The position numbers and the translations under genes are program-made. From Sphingomonas sp. Ant H11 (GTDB lineage Bacteria; Pseudomonadota; Alphaproteobacteria; Sphingomonadales; Sphingomonadaceae), in the NCBI RefSeq assembly GCF_000797515.1, contig NZ_JSBN01000026.1, positions 62,001 to 126,000 on the forward strand: DNA of 64,000 nt, given 5' to 3'. A model generated the notes under the pieces. The model made no database searches, had not been told where the DNA came from, and was given only the letters and a program-made list of their open reading frames with translations. Position 1 is the first letter of the stretch. Every line of letters begins with the position of its first letter. Shown here piece after piece: positions 17,751 through 27,199 of the stretch.

Positions 17751-17799
17751 CATAAAATTCTTGAAACTTTCACTTTATGCAAGTATCGGGAATTTTATG
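17751..17799 (+). promoter_or_regulatory. Perfect 10-bp inverted repeat at the AbiE start (candidate autoregulatory operator)
   Basis: CATAAAATTC at 17751-17760 is the exact reverse complement of GAATTTTATG at 17790-17799, and the second arm includes the ATG of the antitoxin. The 29 bases between the arms contain a TTGAAA (17761-17766) with a TATCGG 17 bases later, a possible weak promoter. AbiEi antitoxins are known to bind inverted repeats at their own promoters and to repress cooperatively, so this is a natural operator candidate. Confidence 0.5.
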
Positions 17800-18484
17800 A
17801 GCGCCCTCACCTCCGCCCTGTCTGACGGCAAGCTCGCCGGCCGCGTTTTTCGATGAACGCCAGCTTGGCGAGGCGATCGACGGCGGCGCTGCGCGTCGCT
17901 ATGCGCTCGTCAACCGCGCGCTGAAGGACGGTTCGCTCGTCCGTCTCAAGCGCGGCACCTATCTTTTGGGCAAATCCTATCGATCGGACGCGATTCATCC
18001 CTTCGCCGTGGCCCAGGCCCTCATTCCGGGCAGCTATGTTTCGTTCGAGACCGCCCTCGCTCACCATGGCTGGATTCCCGAGGCAGTCTACGCGACCGCA
18101 AGCGTGACGCCCGGACGCAAGACGCTTGAATTCGACACCCCGGTCATGGGCCGGTTCACCTTCCATCCGCTCGCCATCCACGAATATCAGTTCCTGGTGG
18201 GCGTGGAGCGGCAGAAATTGGGTGCCCTCACCGCGTTCGTTGCGAGCCCCTTGCGCGCGCTCCTCGACCTCGTCGCATTGCGGAAGCAACGCTGGACGGG
18301 TTTCGACTGGCTAACCAGCGGCCTGCGCATCGACGAGGATCATCTCCACACGCTCAAACGCAAGCAATTCGCGTCGCTGAAATCGGTCTACAAGCACAAG
18401 GCGGTCAACGACTTCCTCCGTTCCCTCGAGCTTGCTGTCCGCGGCAACCGATCCCCCTCGCTGGATGCATCGCGCGATGATTGA
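17797..18484 (+). CDS. abiEi: AbiEi antitoxin, type IV toxin-antitoxin (one frame break)
   Basis: About 228 aa. After MSALTSALSDGKLAGRV the frame breaks at the T5 run at 17846-17850. Removing one T gives FDERQLGEAIDGGAARRYAL, a winged-helix N terminus, then LVRLKRGTYLLGKS. The C-terminal AbiEi_1-type domain is clear: PGSYVSFETALAHHGWIPE, VTPGRKTLEFDTPVMGRF, and ASPLRALLDLVALRK. The winged helix binds the promoter and the C-terminal domain neutralises the AbiEii nucleotidyltransferase. The gene overlaps the toxin gene by 8 bp. A truncated version starting later would lack the DNA-binding domain; the frame break makes that annotation tempting but probably wrong. Confidence 0.75.
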
Positions 18485-19337
18485 GATGCTCCAGAAGAAA
18501 CTCCGCGACTATGGCGCGACCAATGCCGTCGAGGAGGAGAACGCGACCAAGGAGATCATCCAGGAGATCGTGCTCTACGCGCTCTGGCGCGCCGATTTCT
18601 TCGACGTCGCGCTTTTCCAGGGCGGCACGAGCCTGCGCATCCTGCACGCCCTTCCCCGCTTTTCGGAGGATCTCGACTTCCTGCTGCGCGTGCCGGACCC
18701 CGATTTCCAATGGTCCCCGTACCTCTCCGCGCTCGTCGAAATCTTCGCTCAGTTCGGCCTGAAGCTCGAAGCCCAGCCGAAGGACAAGATGGACAGAGCA
18801 GTGCGCGAAGCGATCCTCAAGGACGATTCGATCGCAAGCCAGCTCAATCTCAGCTACGCGGGATCGGGCCGCGCCAAGACGATCAGAATCAAGCTCGAGA
18901 TCGACACCAATCCGCCGGCGGGCTCTGGCGAAGCGACAACCTTCCTCGACTTCCCCGCCGACTACGAGGTGCGGCACCAGGATCTGGAGTCCAATTTCGC
19001 GCTCAAGATCCATGCGCTGCTGTGCCGCCCCTATTTGAAGGGCCGCGACTGGTTCGACTTTTCCTGGTACGTCGCGAACGGCGTCTACCCCAACCTCTCG
19101 CTTCTTGGCGCAGCGATCCTGCAGGCGGGGCCTTGGCAGGACCAGCGAGACCTGCATGTCGACGGCGAGTGGCTTGTCGCGGCCTTGAAGGCGAGGATCA
19201 CGTCCATCGATTGGCGCGCGGCAACGGCCGACGTGAACCGGTTCCTGCGGCCGGCCGAGGCGAAGTCGCTCAGCCTATGGAGCGAGCGCTTTTTCCAATC
19301 CAAACTCGACCAGCTTGCCAAGGAAGCGTCTAAGTGA
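18477..19337 (+). CDS. abiEii: AbiEii toxin, nucleotidyltransferase
   Basis: A 286-aa protein. The nucleotidyltransferase signature is present: FQGGTSLRILHALPRFSEDLDF gives the GGTS...R(F/L)SxDxD motif with the two catalytic acidic residues. A later KIHALLCRPYLKGRDWFDF matches the conserved AbiEii/DUF1814 C-terminal block (K...R...KGRDxxD). AbiEii-type toxins are thought to transfer nucleotides to tRNA or other acceptors and stop growth. The ATG at 18477 overlaps the antitoxin stop codon; an ATG at 18486 is a second choice. No defects are seen. Confidence 0.85.
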   Translation: MIEMLQKKLRDYGATNAVEEENATKEIIQEIVLYALWRADFFDVALFQGGTSLRILHALPRFSEDLDFLLRVPDPDFQWSPYLSALVEIFAQFGLKLEAQPKDKMDRAVREAILKDDSIASQLNLSYAGSGRAKTIRIKLEIDTNPPAGSGEATTFLDFPADYEVRHQDLESNFALKIHALLCRPYLKGRDWFDFSWYVANGVYPNLSLLGAAILQAGPWQDQRDLHVDGEWLVAALKARITSIDWRAATADVNRFLRPAEAKSLSLWSERFFQSKLDQLAKEASK

Positions 19338-19446
19338 CGGACATGCTTCCTGCTCTTTCCGATCCGCACGCGGCGCTGTGCGCGAGTAGCGCAACCGGCA
19401 AGGGCGCGCGCGACCGGACCCAAGATAGCGCAGGCGTGCGCTGCTG

Positions 19447-20448
19447 ATGGGCCGCGACCTCTTGCCACTATCGGCCGATCTCCCTGCCGACCTGCTCGCC
19501 GAGATCGAAAGCGCGCGCGATACGCTCGCGGCCGCCAAGGCTGGCTCAACGCAAAAAGCCTATGCATCCGACTGGCAGCGCTTCTGCGACTTCTGCGATG
19601 CCCGCAACGTCGAAGCCCTGCCCGCCCATCCGGACATCGTCGCGCTCTTTGCGCATGTCGAGGCGGAGGCCCGCATCGCACCGGTCACGATCGGCCGCCG
19701 CGTCGCGGCGATCAACCATCACCACAAAGAGGCGGGCCTTGCCTCTCCCATGGCGCGCGATGCCGCTGGCGTTATCGCGCAGATGATGGCGGGCGTACGC
19801 CGCAAATATGCTCGGAAGAAGGATCAGAAGGCGCCTGCAGCGGCGGACGTGCTCACCGCCATGCTTGCGACGATCACGAACGCAGGCCTGCGCGCCAAGC
19901 GCGATCGCGCGATCCTGGCGGTCGGCATGGCGGGCGCGTTTCGCCGTTCCGAAATAGCGGGCATGCAATTGCCCGATCTCGAATTCGAAATCGCGGGCGT
20001 GCGGATATCGATCCCCCGTTCGAAAGGCGATCAGGAAGCCGAGGGCCAGGAGATTGCGATCCCCGAAGGCCGTCATATCCGGCCGGTGAGCCTCCTCAAC
20101 GACTGGCTCGAGGCCGCCGATCTGATCGGCTTGGATCCCGCTATCGGAAAGCCCCGGACAGGCCCGGTGTTTCGTCGGTTGACGCGGGGGGACGTGCTGA
20201 CGGCCGACCCGATCACCGACAAGACCGTGGCTCGTCTGGTCAAAGCCTGCGCGTCGGCGGCAGGGCTCGACCCAGCCCTGTTCTCCGGGCATTCCCTGCG
20301 CGCGGGCTTCCTTACCGAGGCGGCCGCGAAGCGAGCGAACCTGTTCAAGATGAAGGACCACTCGCGCCACAAGTCGCTCGACACAGTCGCCGGCTATGTC
20401 CGCGATGCCGCACTGTTCGACGACCATGCAGGTGAGGAGTTTCTGTGA
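19447..20448 (+). CDS. Tyrosine recombinase / integrase
   Basis: A 333-residue XerC-like recombinase. The N-terminal SAM-like domain (TQKAYASDWQRFCDFCDARN) is followed by the catalytic domain with AGAFRRSEIAGM (Arg I), SIPRSKGDQ (Lys), GHSLRAGFLTEAA (HxxR), KDHSRHKSLDT (His/Trp position) and AGYVRDA (nucleophilic Tyr). The full R-K-H-R-H-Y set is visible. This subfamily, with proteins of about 330 aa, is common in alphaproteobacterial islands and plasmids. No flanking tRNA gene or obvious att repeat was found in the window. It may mobilise or resolve the surrounding island, or be a passenger like its defence neighbours. Confidence 0.85.
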   Translation: MGRDLLPLSADLPADLLAEIESARDTLAAAKAGSTQKAYASDWQRFCDFCDARNVEALPAHPDIVALFAHVEAEARIAPVTIGRRVAAINHHHKEAGLASPMARDAAGVIAQMMAGVRRKYARKKDQKAPAAADVLTAMLATITNAGLRAKRDRAILAVGMAGAFRRSEIAGMQLPDLEFEIAGVRISIPRSKGDQEAEGQEIAIPEGRHIRPVSLLNDWLEAADLIGLDPAIGKPRTGPVFRRLTRGDVLTADPITDKTVARLVKACASAAGLDPALFSGHSLRAGFLTEAAAKRANLFKMKDHSRHKSLDTVAGYVRDAALFDDHAGEEFL

Positions 20449-20509
20449 TGCCGGGCTGTCCGGCAATTCTGGCTTCGAAGCGAAACTCGAGATCCCGGAC
20501 GAGCCGGCA

Positions 20510-21184
20510 ATGACGACAGCGCCAGAATGGCAGGCATATGCCATGCCCAATTACGATGCGGCGATGACGCAGGCCTGCACGGCTCTCCAACAGCGTATCC
20601 TTGTCGACCCCGCCTATCGTTCTTCCATACTGGCCGATCCCAGAGACCTTCACCGCACCTTGTTCGTCGGATTCACGCCGCCCGGTTACCCCGAATATGC
20701 CGGCACCTACCGGGGTGCGGCGGGGACATCGCTCGAGGGACGGCGTTTGGGCGCCCCGCAAGTCTTCAGCCCGAAAAAGAGCTTTTCGTTCGAGGAGCCC
20801 GAGAACGTCGTCGCCCGGCTCGATTTCATGCTCTCCGAAGTTCGTCGCGAACTGGTTCCCGCAAGGTCTGCTAAGCCTTTTGTGCAGCTCCTGACCTTGA
20901 CGCACCTTTTCTGCTGGTTCGGCAAAATCCATCCGTTTCTCGATGGAAACGGTCATATCCAGCGCGCCCTGTTCGCCGCCGCGGCTACCGAACTGGCAAT
21001 CCCACTTGCCGCCCGTTTCGCCATCCACCCGCGCCCGTTTGATCGCCTGCTTGCCTGGCCGCTGGAGATGTTCACGCGGGCCGTTCCCGACCAGCGCGAG
21101 CATTACCTCGCGATGGTGGCCGAATATCTCAGTTCGTGGTTGGCTGGTCCCTTCGATCTGCCCGCGAGCGGCATAGCGCCGTAA
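20510..21184 (+). CDS. Fic/DOC-family protein (AMP transferase type)
   Basis: A 224-aa protein from the ATG at 20510 (the frame is open upstream into the integrase). The Fic motif is intact: IHPFLDGNGHIQRAL (HPFxxGNGxxxR). Upstream lies the usual helical Fic core and THLFCWFGK. Fic proteins transfer AMP or another phosphate-containing group to target hydroxyls, and some are toxins. An inhibitory helix motif ((S/T)xxxE(G/N)) is not obvious. It follows the integrase closely and may share its transcript. No separate antitoxin gene is visible next to it. Confidence 0.8.
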   Translation: MTTAPEWQAYAMPNYDAAMTQACTALQQRILVDPAYRSSILADPRDLHRTLFVGFTPPGYPEYAGTYRGAAGTSLEGRRLGAPQVFSPKKSFSFEEPENVVARLDFMLSEVRRELVPARSAKPFVQLLTLTHLFCWFGKIHPFLDGNGHIQRALFAAAATELAIPLAARFAIHPRPFDRLLAWPLEMFTRAVPDQREHYLAMVAEYLSSWLAGPFDLPASGIAP

Positions 21185-21199
21185 GCGGCCGGGCCTGGT

Positions 21200-21787
21200 T
21201 CAAAGCTCGATCAGCGTATAGCCACGATCGGCGAGCAATTTCTGGGTCCAGTCCTTGCCGATGGGCACGCCCTCGGCACCCAACGAGATCGCCGCATCAG
21301 CCCGATCGAAAAGTGCGATGCAGAGCTCATCGCTATCGAACCGCGATCGGTACTGAATGCCGTCCAGGCTCGTGCTCTTATAAATCTCTGCGGAAATCTG
21401 CTGTGGGACCACATAGGCACCCGGATTGTCGACCGGATCGAAGTCGGCAGAGACACCGGCGGCGGTGGTCTTAAACCAGCCAAGGCCCGGTCCATGGACC
21501 TTGGCTAGACGGATTGGCCGCATAATTGTGAAGTTAGCGGCGCGTCTCCTGGCCACCTGATCCCAAAGGACGTCTCTATCCCCCGGTGTTCGCAGCAGTG
21601 TTTCCGCAAATGGCCCTACGAGCGTCTTTCCCAGATAGAGAACCCCGAACTTGCCTTCGGGATCATCCCACCGCCAGGTCGCGTCCTTGCGTCCATACCA
21701 TCTGGCAGCCACCGTCGCGCCGTGAACCCGATGTAGCACTTTTCCCGTAGCGATCGTCGCCACGGGTATCCCCCCTTTCGCTGCCAT
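21200..21787 (-). CDS. RES-domain toxin
   Basis: A 195-aa RES-domain protein. Characteristic residues appear in order: VLHRVHGATVAARWYGRKD (Arg), GKFGVLYLGKTLVGPFAETLLR (Y and E of the Arg-Glu-Ser set), and a later DGIQYRSRFDSDELCIALFDR (Ser and substrate-binding region). RES toxins such as MbcT and Res degrade or phosphorolyse NAD+. The gene follows its antitoxin on the minus strand with a 5-bp gap, and the toxin-second order is normal for Res-Xre pairs. It looks intact. Confidence 0.8.
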   Translation of the reverse strand: MAAKGGIPVATIATGKVLHRVHGATVAARWYGRKDATWRWDDPEGKFGVLYLGKTLVGPFAETLLRTPGDRDVLWDQVARRRAANFTIMRPIRLAKVHGPGLGWFKTTAAGVSADFDPVDNPGAYVVPQQISAEIYKSTSLDGIQYRSRFDSDELCIALFDRADAAISLGAEGVPIGKDWTQKLLADRGYTLIEL

Positions 21788-21792
21788 ATGCG

Positions 21793-22374
21793 TCAGTCTT
21801 CGAGCGTATGGGCGAATCGCACGACGCGTTCGACCTCTGCGTCGCTGCCCTTGAGGAGCGTGATGGGACTCAATCCATCAAGACCTTCATCGCCACCAAC
21901 GAGGAACTGCAGAATGGCCCAGCCGGTCGTGTGCGGAGCGGCACTGAGAACCTTCGAGATTCCTGGGATGATCGCGTTGCCGTCGAACTGGAACACCGGG
22001 AACAGCTTGGTCCCATTGTCCTCGACCATAAGCAGTCGGCGATCCTTCACCGCTTTATAGACGGCCTGAATCGTCTTGTGTCCAAGCAGTGCGCGCACCT
22101 TCTCCGCAGTCAGCGCCCCGCCCGCGGCGTCGATCATCCGTCGCTTGAAAGCGATGGCGTTCGTGATCCTCTCTGCGGCCTCCGGATTGTCCGTTTCGAC
22201 CGCCGGAATGCCAAGAGCCAGATGAAAGACCAAGCTGGGCACGTCGATGCTGCTGATAGCGGCCGCCTTTGCCGCCGCCGGCATCATTTTGATGATGCGA
22301 TCGGTGCTTGCCACTATGCGGTCGTGAAGGACACGGTCCGCATCAACGAATCCCATATTTGCCGGACGAACCAT
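21793..22374 (-). CDS. Xre/MbcA-like antitoxin of the RES toxin
   Basis: A 193-residue protein directly upstream of the RES toxin. The helical N terminus includes MMPAAAKAAAISSIDVPSL, and a helix-turn-helix-like stretch TAEKVRALLGHKTIQAVYKA fits the DNA-binding part. The C-terminal region ends DGLSPITLLKGSDAEVERVV, which matches the DUF2384/MbcA C-terminal block (a G...P...L motif that plugs the RES active site). It is longer than minimal Xre antitoxins. Autoregulation is expected; see the dyad upstream of the start. Confidence 0.75.
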   Translation of the reverse strand: MVRPANMGFVDADRVLHDRIVASTDRIIKMMPAAAKAAAISSIDVPSLVFHLALGIPAVETDNPEAAERITNAIAFKRRMIDAAGGALTAEKVRALLGHKTIQAVYKAVKDRRLLMVEDNGTKLFPVFQFDGNAIIPGISKVLSAAPHTTGWAILQFLVGGDEGLDGLSPITLLKGSDAEVERVVRFAHTLED

Positions 22375-22408
22375 TCGATCATTCCTGTTGAGTCAGTTCC
22401 ATATAGGC

Positions 22409-22427
22409 TGAAATCGACACAATTTCA
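22409..22427 (-). promoter_or_regulatory. Dyad TGAAAT-N7-ATTTCA upstream of the RES/Xre pair
   Basis: A perfect 6-bp inverted repeat with a 7-base centre lies 35-53 bases upstream of the antitoxin start codon in a locally AT-rich stretch. Antitoxins of this family bind palindromes at their own promoters, so it is a plausible operator. This is position and symmetry evidence only. Confidence 0.35.
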
Positions 22428-22674
22428 ACCGAGCGCTTCGTAAGCTGGTCTCGGCGGCGCGGATCGCCGCTTGAAAAGCACTGGCCGCATCTCTTCGAGG
22501 CATTCTCGAGCTGCAAGGAGGGAAGGCAAAAATGCCCAGCCCGAGGGGCTTCATTCGAGCATTCGTAGGGACATAAGCACGATCTGTCGCGCTTCGATAA
22601 ACCCGATAGCTGGCAAGAGGCCATTGCGAACAAACTTCGAACACTGTACAAAATCGGTGTCCGGAGCTTTCGAC
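22428..22674. other. Non-coding stretch between antitoxin and small membrane protein gene
   Basis: Short frames occur on both strands but none has coding-like composition. The base composition is lower in GC than its neighbours. The region must contain the divergent promoters of the toxin-antitoxin pair and of the downstream small gene. Confidence 0.35.
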
Positions 22675-22887
22675 ATGTACGACCTGAGAACCTACCTCGC
22701 AACGAAGGACCTCCCTGGCGGTCCGGTCTACATCGAAGAGCAGTTCACAGCAGAATATCAGCTGATGAACCCTCAGATCACTGATTCAAGCGACGATAGA
22801 CCGCTCACACCCGGCAGAGCAATCGGAGGCCTCATCTCGCTGGTGTTGCTTGTGGGAACTGGCGTCTATCTGTTCGTGGCCTGGTGA
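22675..22887 (+). CDS. Small single-span membrane protein, 70 aa
   Basis: The ATG at 22675 follows a CGGAG at a good distance. The product begins MYDLRTYLATKDLPGGPVY, has a polar middle, and ends with one hydrophobic helix (GLISLVLLVGTGVYLFVAW). That makes it a C-tail-anchored or single-pass protein. No family was recognised. It is convergent with the tra operon and may be a small accessory gene of the mobile element. Confidence 0.5.
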   Translation: MYDLRTYLATKDLPGGPVYIEEQFTAEYQLMNPQITDSSDDRPLTPGRAIGGLISLVLLVGTGVYLFVAW

Positions 22888-22896
22888 TTTGCACAT

Positions 22897-25711
22897 TCAT
22901 TTCCTAAGATCAGGATCGGTGAAAAATCCGCGATTTTGATCGCGGTTTACTTCCGATTGCAAATCAACGGTTGCGCCAGCTCGATTGGATCGGGCGGCCT
23001 CTGCAGCAGCTCTGTCGTCGCTCAGCCTGGCCCGACCCTCGTCGATGATTCTTGCGGCGGCATTTGGATCGCCGCCCCGGCTGCCGCTGCCAAGCCGATC
23101 AACCCCGTGCGGGCGATAAGACGCTCGGACATCGCCAGGCCCCCCTACATCCGTGCGGCGCACATCGACCAAATTTGGCTCGGAGATGCTGCCCTGGATT
23201 TCATTCCAAAGCGCGTCGCGTTTTTTCCTGAGACCATTGCTGGATCATCTGCGACCTGACAGCACGTTGCTGGTCGGTCAGGTTCGTCGCCCATAGTTCT
23301 GGCGCGTCCAGGTTCGGGTGCAGCAGCTGTTGCTGCCGGTACCACTGCGCGAGGTCCTGGCTCAGATTTTCGCTGAGTTGCATCCCGTGCGTTTCGGCGA
23401 AGCTGGCGTCGCGCGAAAGCGACTCGGACAGCTCCTCCATCTTGCGTGCCGCTTCCGTGTAGGAGCGCGCCCGTGCAAGGGCATCTTCAGTGCTTTGCGA
23501 GGAGGAAGACGTTGCGGAAGACCGGCTGAACACACCAGACCGTTCGTAAGTGCCGTCGGAGGTGGATGCTCCGATGCCGCTCGAGTGTTCATCGCGCACG
23601 CCGCTCGACGAGGAGCTAGAAGAGTCAGTAGATTTGCTCGAATCCGTCCCGTACCGCAGGTTATCCGTTTGAGTTCCGGTCTTGTTGACACTGACAGTGC
23701 CGCTGACGTTTGGCAGCAGGCTGCCCAATCGGCCCTTCCCGCCAGTAGCTCCCCGCCCAGCCCCACCAAGCGCCCCTCCAAGCGAACCGGCGACTTGATC
23801 TGTCGTCCCAGCTTGCCGATCGTGACCTTCGGAGATCCGCTGGCTCTGGCCGGTCGATGAGCGCTCTTCCAGGCCCTGTGAGCTTGAGCCGGTCGTCCGA
23901 TCAAACTTCTCGACGTTGGTATTTGCGGAACTACCGGCACCAGATTCGAAGCCCGAAGAGCGTTCCGTCGAGGTTCCAAAGGCGCTGCGGTTGGTATGCG
24001 TGCTGGTCAGGATCTCTTGGGCGGCATTTTCGAACGCCTGCGCCTGACGATGCGCGTCGCTCGCCATCTCCCGCCACTCCGCCACCGTTCCGGAGTTCAT
24101 CGTTGGCGTGAACCCTAGCCGCGAGATTGCGCCGCTGGTGTCGAACACCTCCTGACCATTGCCGAAGCCAGACACGACCGCGCCGTTATCCTGCCGCCAG
24201 CCGACGCTGGTCGCGCCGCCCATGTAGCTCGGTGCCGTCGTCCACTGATCGCTCTGGCGCATGTTCGACGTGGAATTTGCCCAACTCACATTCCCGTAGG
24301 AATAATTGCCTGTCGTCTGCTCGAGTGCGGCCGCCTCCGCCGCATTCTGCGCGGGCGCGAGCATCGACGTCGCCTGCCCCGCAATCGACATGGCTCCACG
24401 CGCCAGGCCGGCAGCGAGGAACGGGATGCTCATCAGCATGAAGCCGGCGATCGTCGCCGTCTCACCATTCACTGCACCTATGCCGGCATAGGTGCCAAGC
24501 GTCACGCCGCCACTGGCAACACCGGCCGCAGCCGCCTCCGCCCTCGTCATGCAGATCATATGGAGAATGACGTACAGCGGTCCCCATGCGGCGAGGTAGA
24601 AGAACCCCATCGCGTAACCCTTCAACGTCGTCAGCCCCGTTTGGGGCATGAGGAACAACGGGAAGATCACCGGGAACATCGCGAAGAAGACAACCGTGAG
24701 GACGATATTCAAAATCGGCACCCAGGCCATCGCCTGCTGAGCGATCGAATTGTAGGTGTTGCGCGCCTGTATGTCCGCGCGCGTCTGCGCGAAGGTATCG
24801 ATCGTCGCCGCGCCGGACCCGCCCGCCATGCTGTTTCGTGCTTGCATGAATGCGTTGATGGCCGTGTTCTGTCGCATCGAGTCAGAATAGTTGCTGCCCG
24901 ATCCAGTGAAGGCAGCGTTCGCGATCGGCAGATCGTGTTTGAGCTTGTCGGCCGCGAGCGTGTTGCTCAGCTTCGGATAGAGTTCCTTGCCCCAAAGCGG
25001 CGTGTTTGCCTCTATCATCGGCGCCCATTGGGCGTTGAGCATATCGTAGGCCTGCCGGCAGGTGACGATCGCGCTGTTCACCGTGCCGTCGCCCTGGCGC
25101 TCTAACCACTCCTGCGATCGAGCTTCCGATCCTGGCCCGATGTCCGTCCAGAGGTCCTTCGACTGCGCAAGGACCGTGAGTGATTTGCGGTAAAGCATCA
25201 CATCGCCAAACAGGCATTTCTTGAAGTGCTCTTCCAGGTTCGTCGAAAACTCAGCGTCGCGGATGACGAAGTTGCGGGTCGCATCGTACAGACGCGCGCC
25301 GTAGACCATGCCATTGCTCGAGTAATTGAGTTCGCCCGGCATAACGAAGACAGTCTCGGCGGTACGTGTCAGCCAATCGCCAATCTGAGTCGTGAAACTC
25401 GCAAGCACCCCAAGCCCGAGCGGTACGTTCGCAACCGTTGCCGGTGCCAGCGACGGATTGATCCGATCGGTCACCTTCACATCGATCGTCGGTACCATCA
25501 GGCAAAGATAAATCAGTGTCGATTGCAGGAACCAGTTCAGCCAGACTCGAAAGTTGAGCGTGAACGCGACGACGAGCAACGAGTAGATCAGGCCCATCAC
25601 CATCACGACGCGGAGCAAGGATCGATATCCCCCACCCCCGGACCAGGCAGCGACGGCGTTGAAGGTGTTGACGAGATACTCGCCACCCCCAACCGTGAAG
25701 ACCTCCACCAT
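22897..25711 (-). CDS. traG: TraG, mating-pair stabilisation and entry-exclusion partner (one frame break)
   Basis: Bridging one frameshift gives 937 residues, almost exactly the F-plasmid TraG length. The N-terminal half is membrane-embedded (LLRVVMVMGLIYSLLVVAF, further helices around residues 330-460) and the C-terminal half is hydrophilic, with a Ser-rich stretch (SSKSTDSSSSSSSG) and a long helical tail. The break is at the T6 run at 23221-23226 (A6 on the coding strand): the first reading ends at RRALE, while the shifted frame continues RDALWNEIQGSISEPNLVD to 22897. TraG N-terminal parts act in pilus assembly and the C-terminal part in mating-pair stabilisation. It is the last gene of the operon. 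Confidence 0.8.
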
Positions 25712-25729
25712 CCCCGCAGCTCCCCTGCC

Positions 25730-27199
25730 CTAGTTCAGCCCTTGTGCATTGAGCCCGCGCGAGAAATTGAGCGCGGACGACATCCCCGGCGTCATCGAGT
25801 TCTGGAGGGTGGACTCGAGCATGATGCTGCGGTCGATAATCTGCATGGTGACCTGCAGCTTGTTCGAGAGCTTTACATCTCGCTGGGCAAACTTCTGGCG
25901 CGTCGCAGAGATCTGCTGCTTCCACTGATTGGCGGTCACCTGGTCAAACGTCTGATAATGCGTCTGAGCCTGCTCGACGCGATCAAGCATGTTGTCGAGC
26001 ATAGCAGCCAACAGATCGACGGCCACGATCTCCGACAGCGTTTCGATCTCGCCATCGGTCAGCGCGTAGTGTGCGTAGGCCTGAACGGCGAGGATCTTGT
26101 AGATCGGGACGGTCGCAATGTTCAGAAGCTGCTTCTCGGCCGCATCAAGCGCGGTATCCGTGCGGATCTTGCTGCTCATGGATTTGATCATGCCGGCAAT
26201 CCGCGGCCGGAGCGCGGACGACGCCGGAACGGTCAGGGTCTGCTCGCCGACATCGTAGCAGTCGGTATCATTGCATTTGAGCATCTTGACCGCCGGCGCG
26301 TCGGCCGTGCCGTCGAGCAGCGCCGTGACAACGGCCTCCTCCGCCGGACCGAACATCACGACCTTGCCGCCCACCGACGGATCCGTGGAAGGCTGGGTCA
26401 CGACAGTGCCGACCAGCGTCATGATGTATTCGGAAAAGGATTGGTCGAAGGCGCCGAACTTGGCCGATTTCTTCAACGCCTCCCACGTGTAGTTATGGGG
26501 TTCACCGACAAGCTGATCCTTCATGTTGGCGTCGGTGTTGCCAGCAATCGTAGCATCCCGCTTGTTGCCGTTGTTGCAGCCTTGGCGGGACGCGGCCCAA
26601 TCCGAGAAAACGCCCTGGCTGTTGCCGACCGCTTCGCAGATCGTCGAACGGGTGGAGTCCATTTGCGGCCAGATTCCGCCGACCAGCGCTTGCGCGGTTT
26701 CGCAGCTCGAGATGTTCATCTGGTTGAGGAGCTGTGCCTTCTGGCTGAACTCATCCATCACCTTCCCGATTTCCGGCGACACGGAATCGATGGCGAGCTT
26801 GAAGGCGAAACCGAGCGCATTGTTCGCCGTCGCCTTCAACATGGCGACGATCTCGGAGGCGTTGATGAAGGAAAAGCTGCCGCTGAAGAGGTCAATACCG
26901 CCGCAGCCGGCGCGTGCGCTCGGCAGCTGCAGATTGAACGGCGAAACGCTCTTCTGGGGGAAGCGGGTCCAGACATTTCCGAGCGAATAATAGCCTGCCG
27001 ACTGGCCCTGGAAGGCCGTTGGCCCAGTCACATTCGCGGCACCGCCAGCGTCGTTGAAGAAGCCGTTCATCTCCGAGGCGACGTCGGCCCGGGCCACACC
27101 GATCAAGGCGAAATGGGACGCAGCAACCATCGCCAGACACGCCGCTATCTTCCTGTGGAGAGGGGACCGCCGCCCAAGCTCTGGTGTCTGTTCCATCAA
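25730..27199 (-). CDS. traH: TraH, pilus assembly protein
   Basis: A 489-residue TraH-family protein with a signal peptide (KIAACLAMVAASHFALIGVARA). Conserved TraH pieces include GYYSLGNVWTRFP, CGGIDLFSGSFSFINASE, QMNISSCETAQALVGG and several Cys residues for periplasmic disulfides. TraH is an envelope component of F-type T4SS needed for pilus extension, working with TraF and TrbI. The ATG overlaps the traF stop codon (ATGA), and traG starts 18 bases after its stop. Confidence 0.9.
   Translation of the reverse strand: MMEQTPELGRRSPLHRKIAACLAMVAASHFALIGVARADVASEMNGFFNDAGGAANVTGPTAFQGQSAGYYSLGNVWTRFPQKSVSPFNLQLPSARAGCGGIDLFSGSFSFINASEIVAMLKATANNALGFAFKLAIDSVSPEIGKVMDEFSQKAQLLNQMNISSCETAQALVGGIWPQMDSTRSTICEAVGNSQGVFSDWAASRQGCNNGNKRDATIAGNTDANMKDQLVGEPHNYTWEALKKSAKFGAFDQSFSEYIMTLVGTVVTQPSTDPSVGGKVVMFGPAEEAVVTALLDGTADAPAVKMLKCNDTDCYDVGEQTLTVPASSALRPRIAGMIKSMSSKIRTDTALDAAEKQLLNIATVPIYKILAVQAYAHYALTDGEIETLSEIVAVDLLAAMLDNMLDRVEQAQTHYQTFDQVTANQWKQQISATRQKFAQRDVKLSNKLQVTMQIIDRSIMLESTLQNSMTPGMSSALNFSRGLNAQGLN

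Noticed and set aside
17966-18484. A shorter AbiEi starting at 17966
   Set aside because: It would lack the winged-helix domain. Removing one T at 17846-17850 gives a full-length antitoxin starting at the ATG inside the inverted repeat.
19338-20520. Attachment site for the tyrosine recombinase
   Set aside because: No tRNA 3' end or direct repeat pair was found near the gene within the window.
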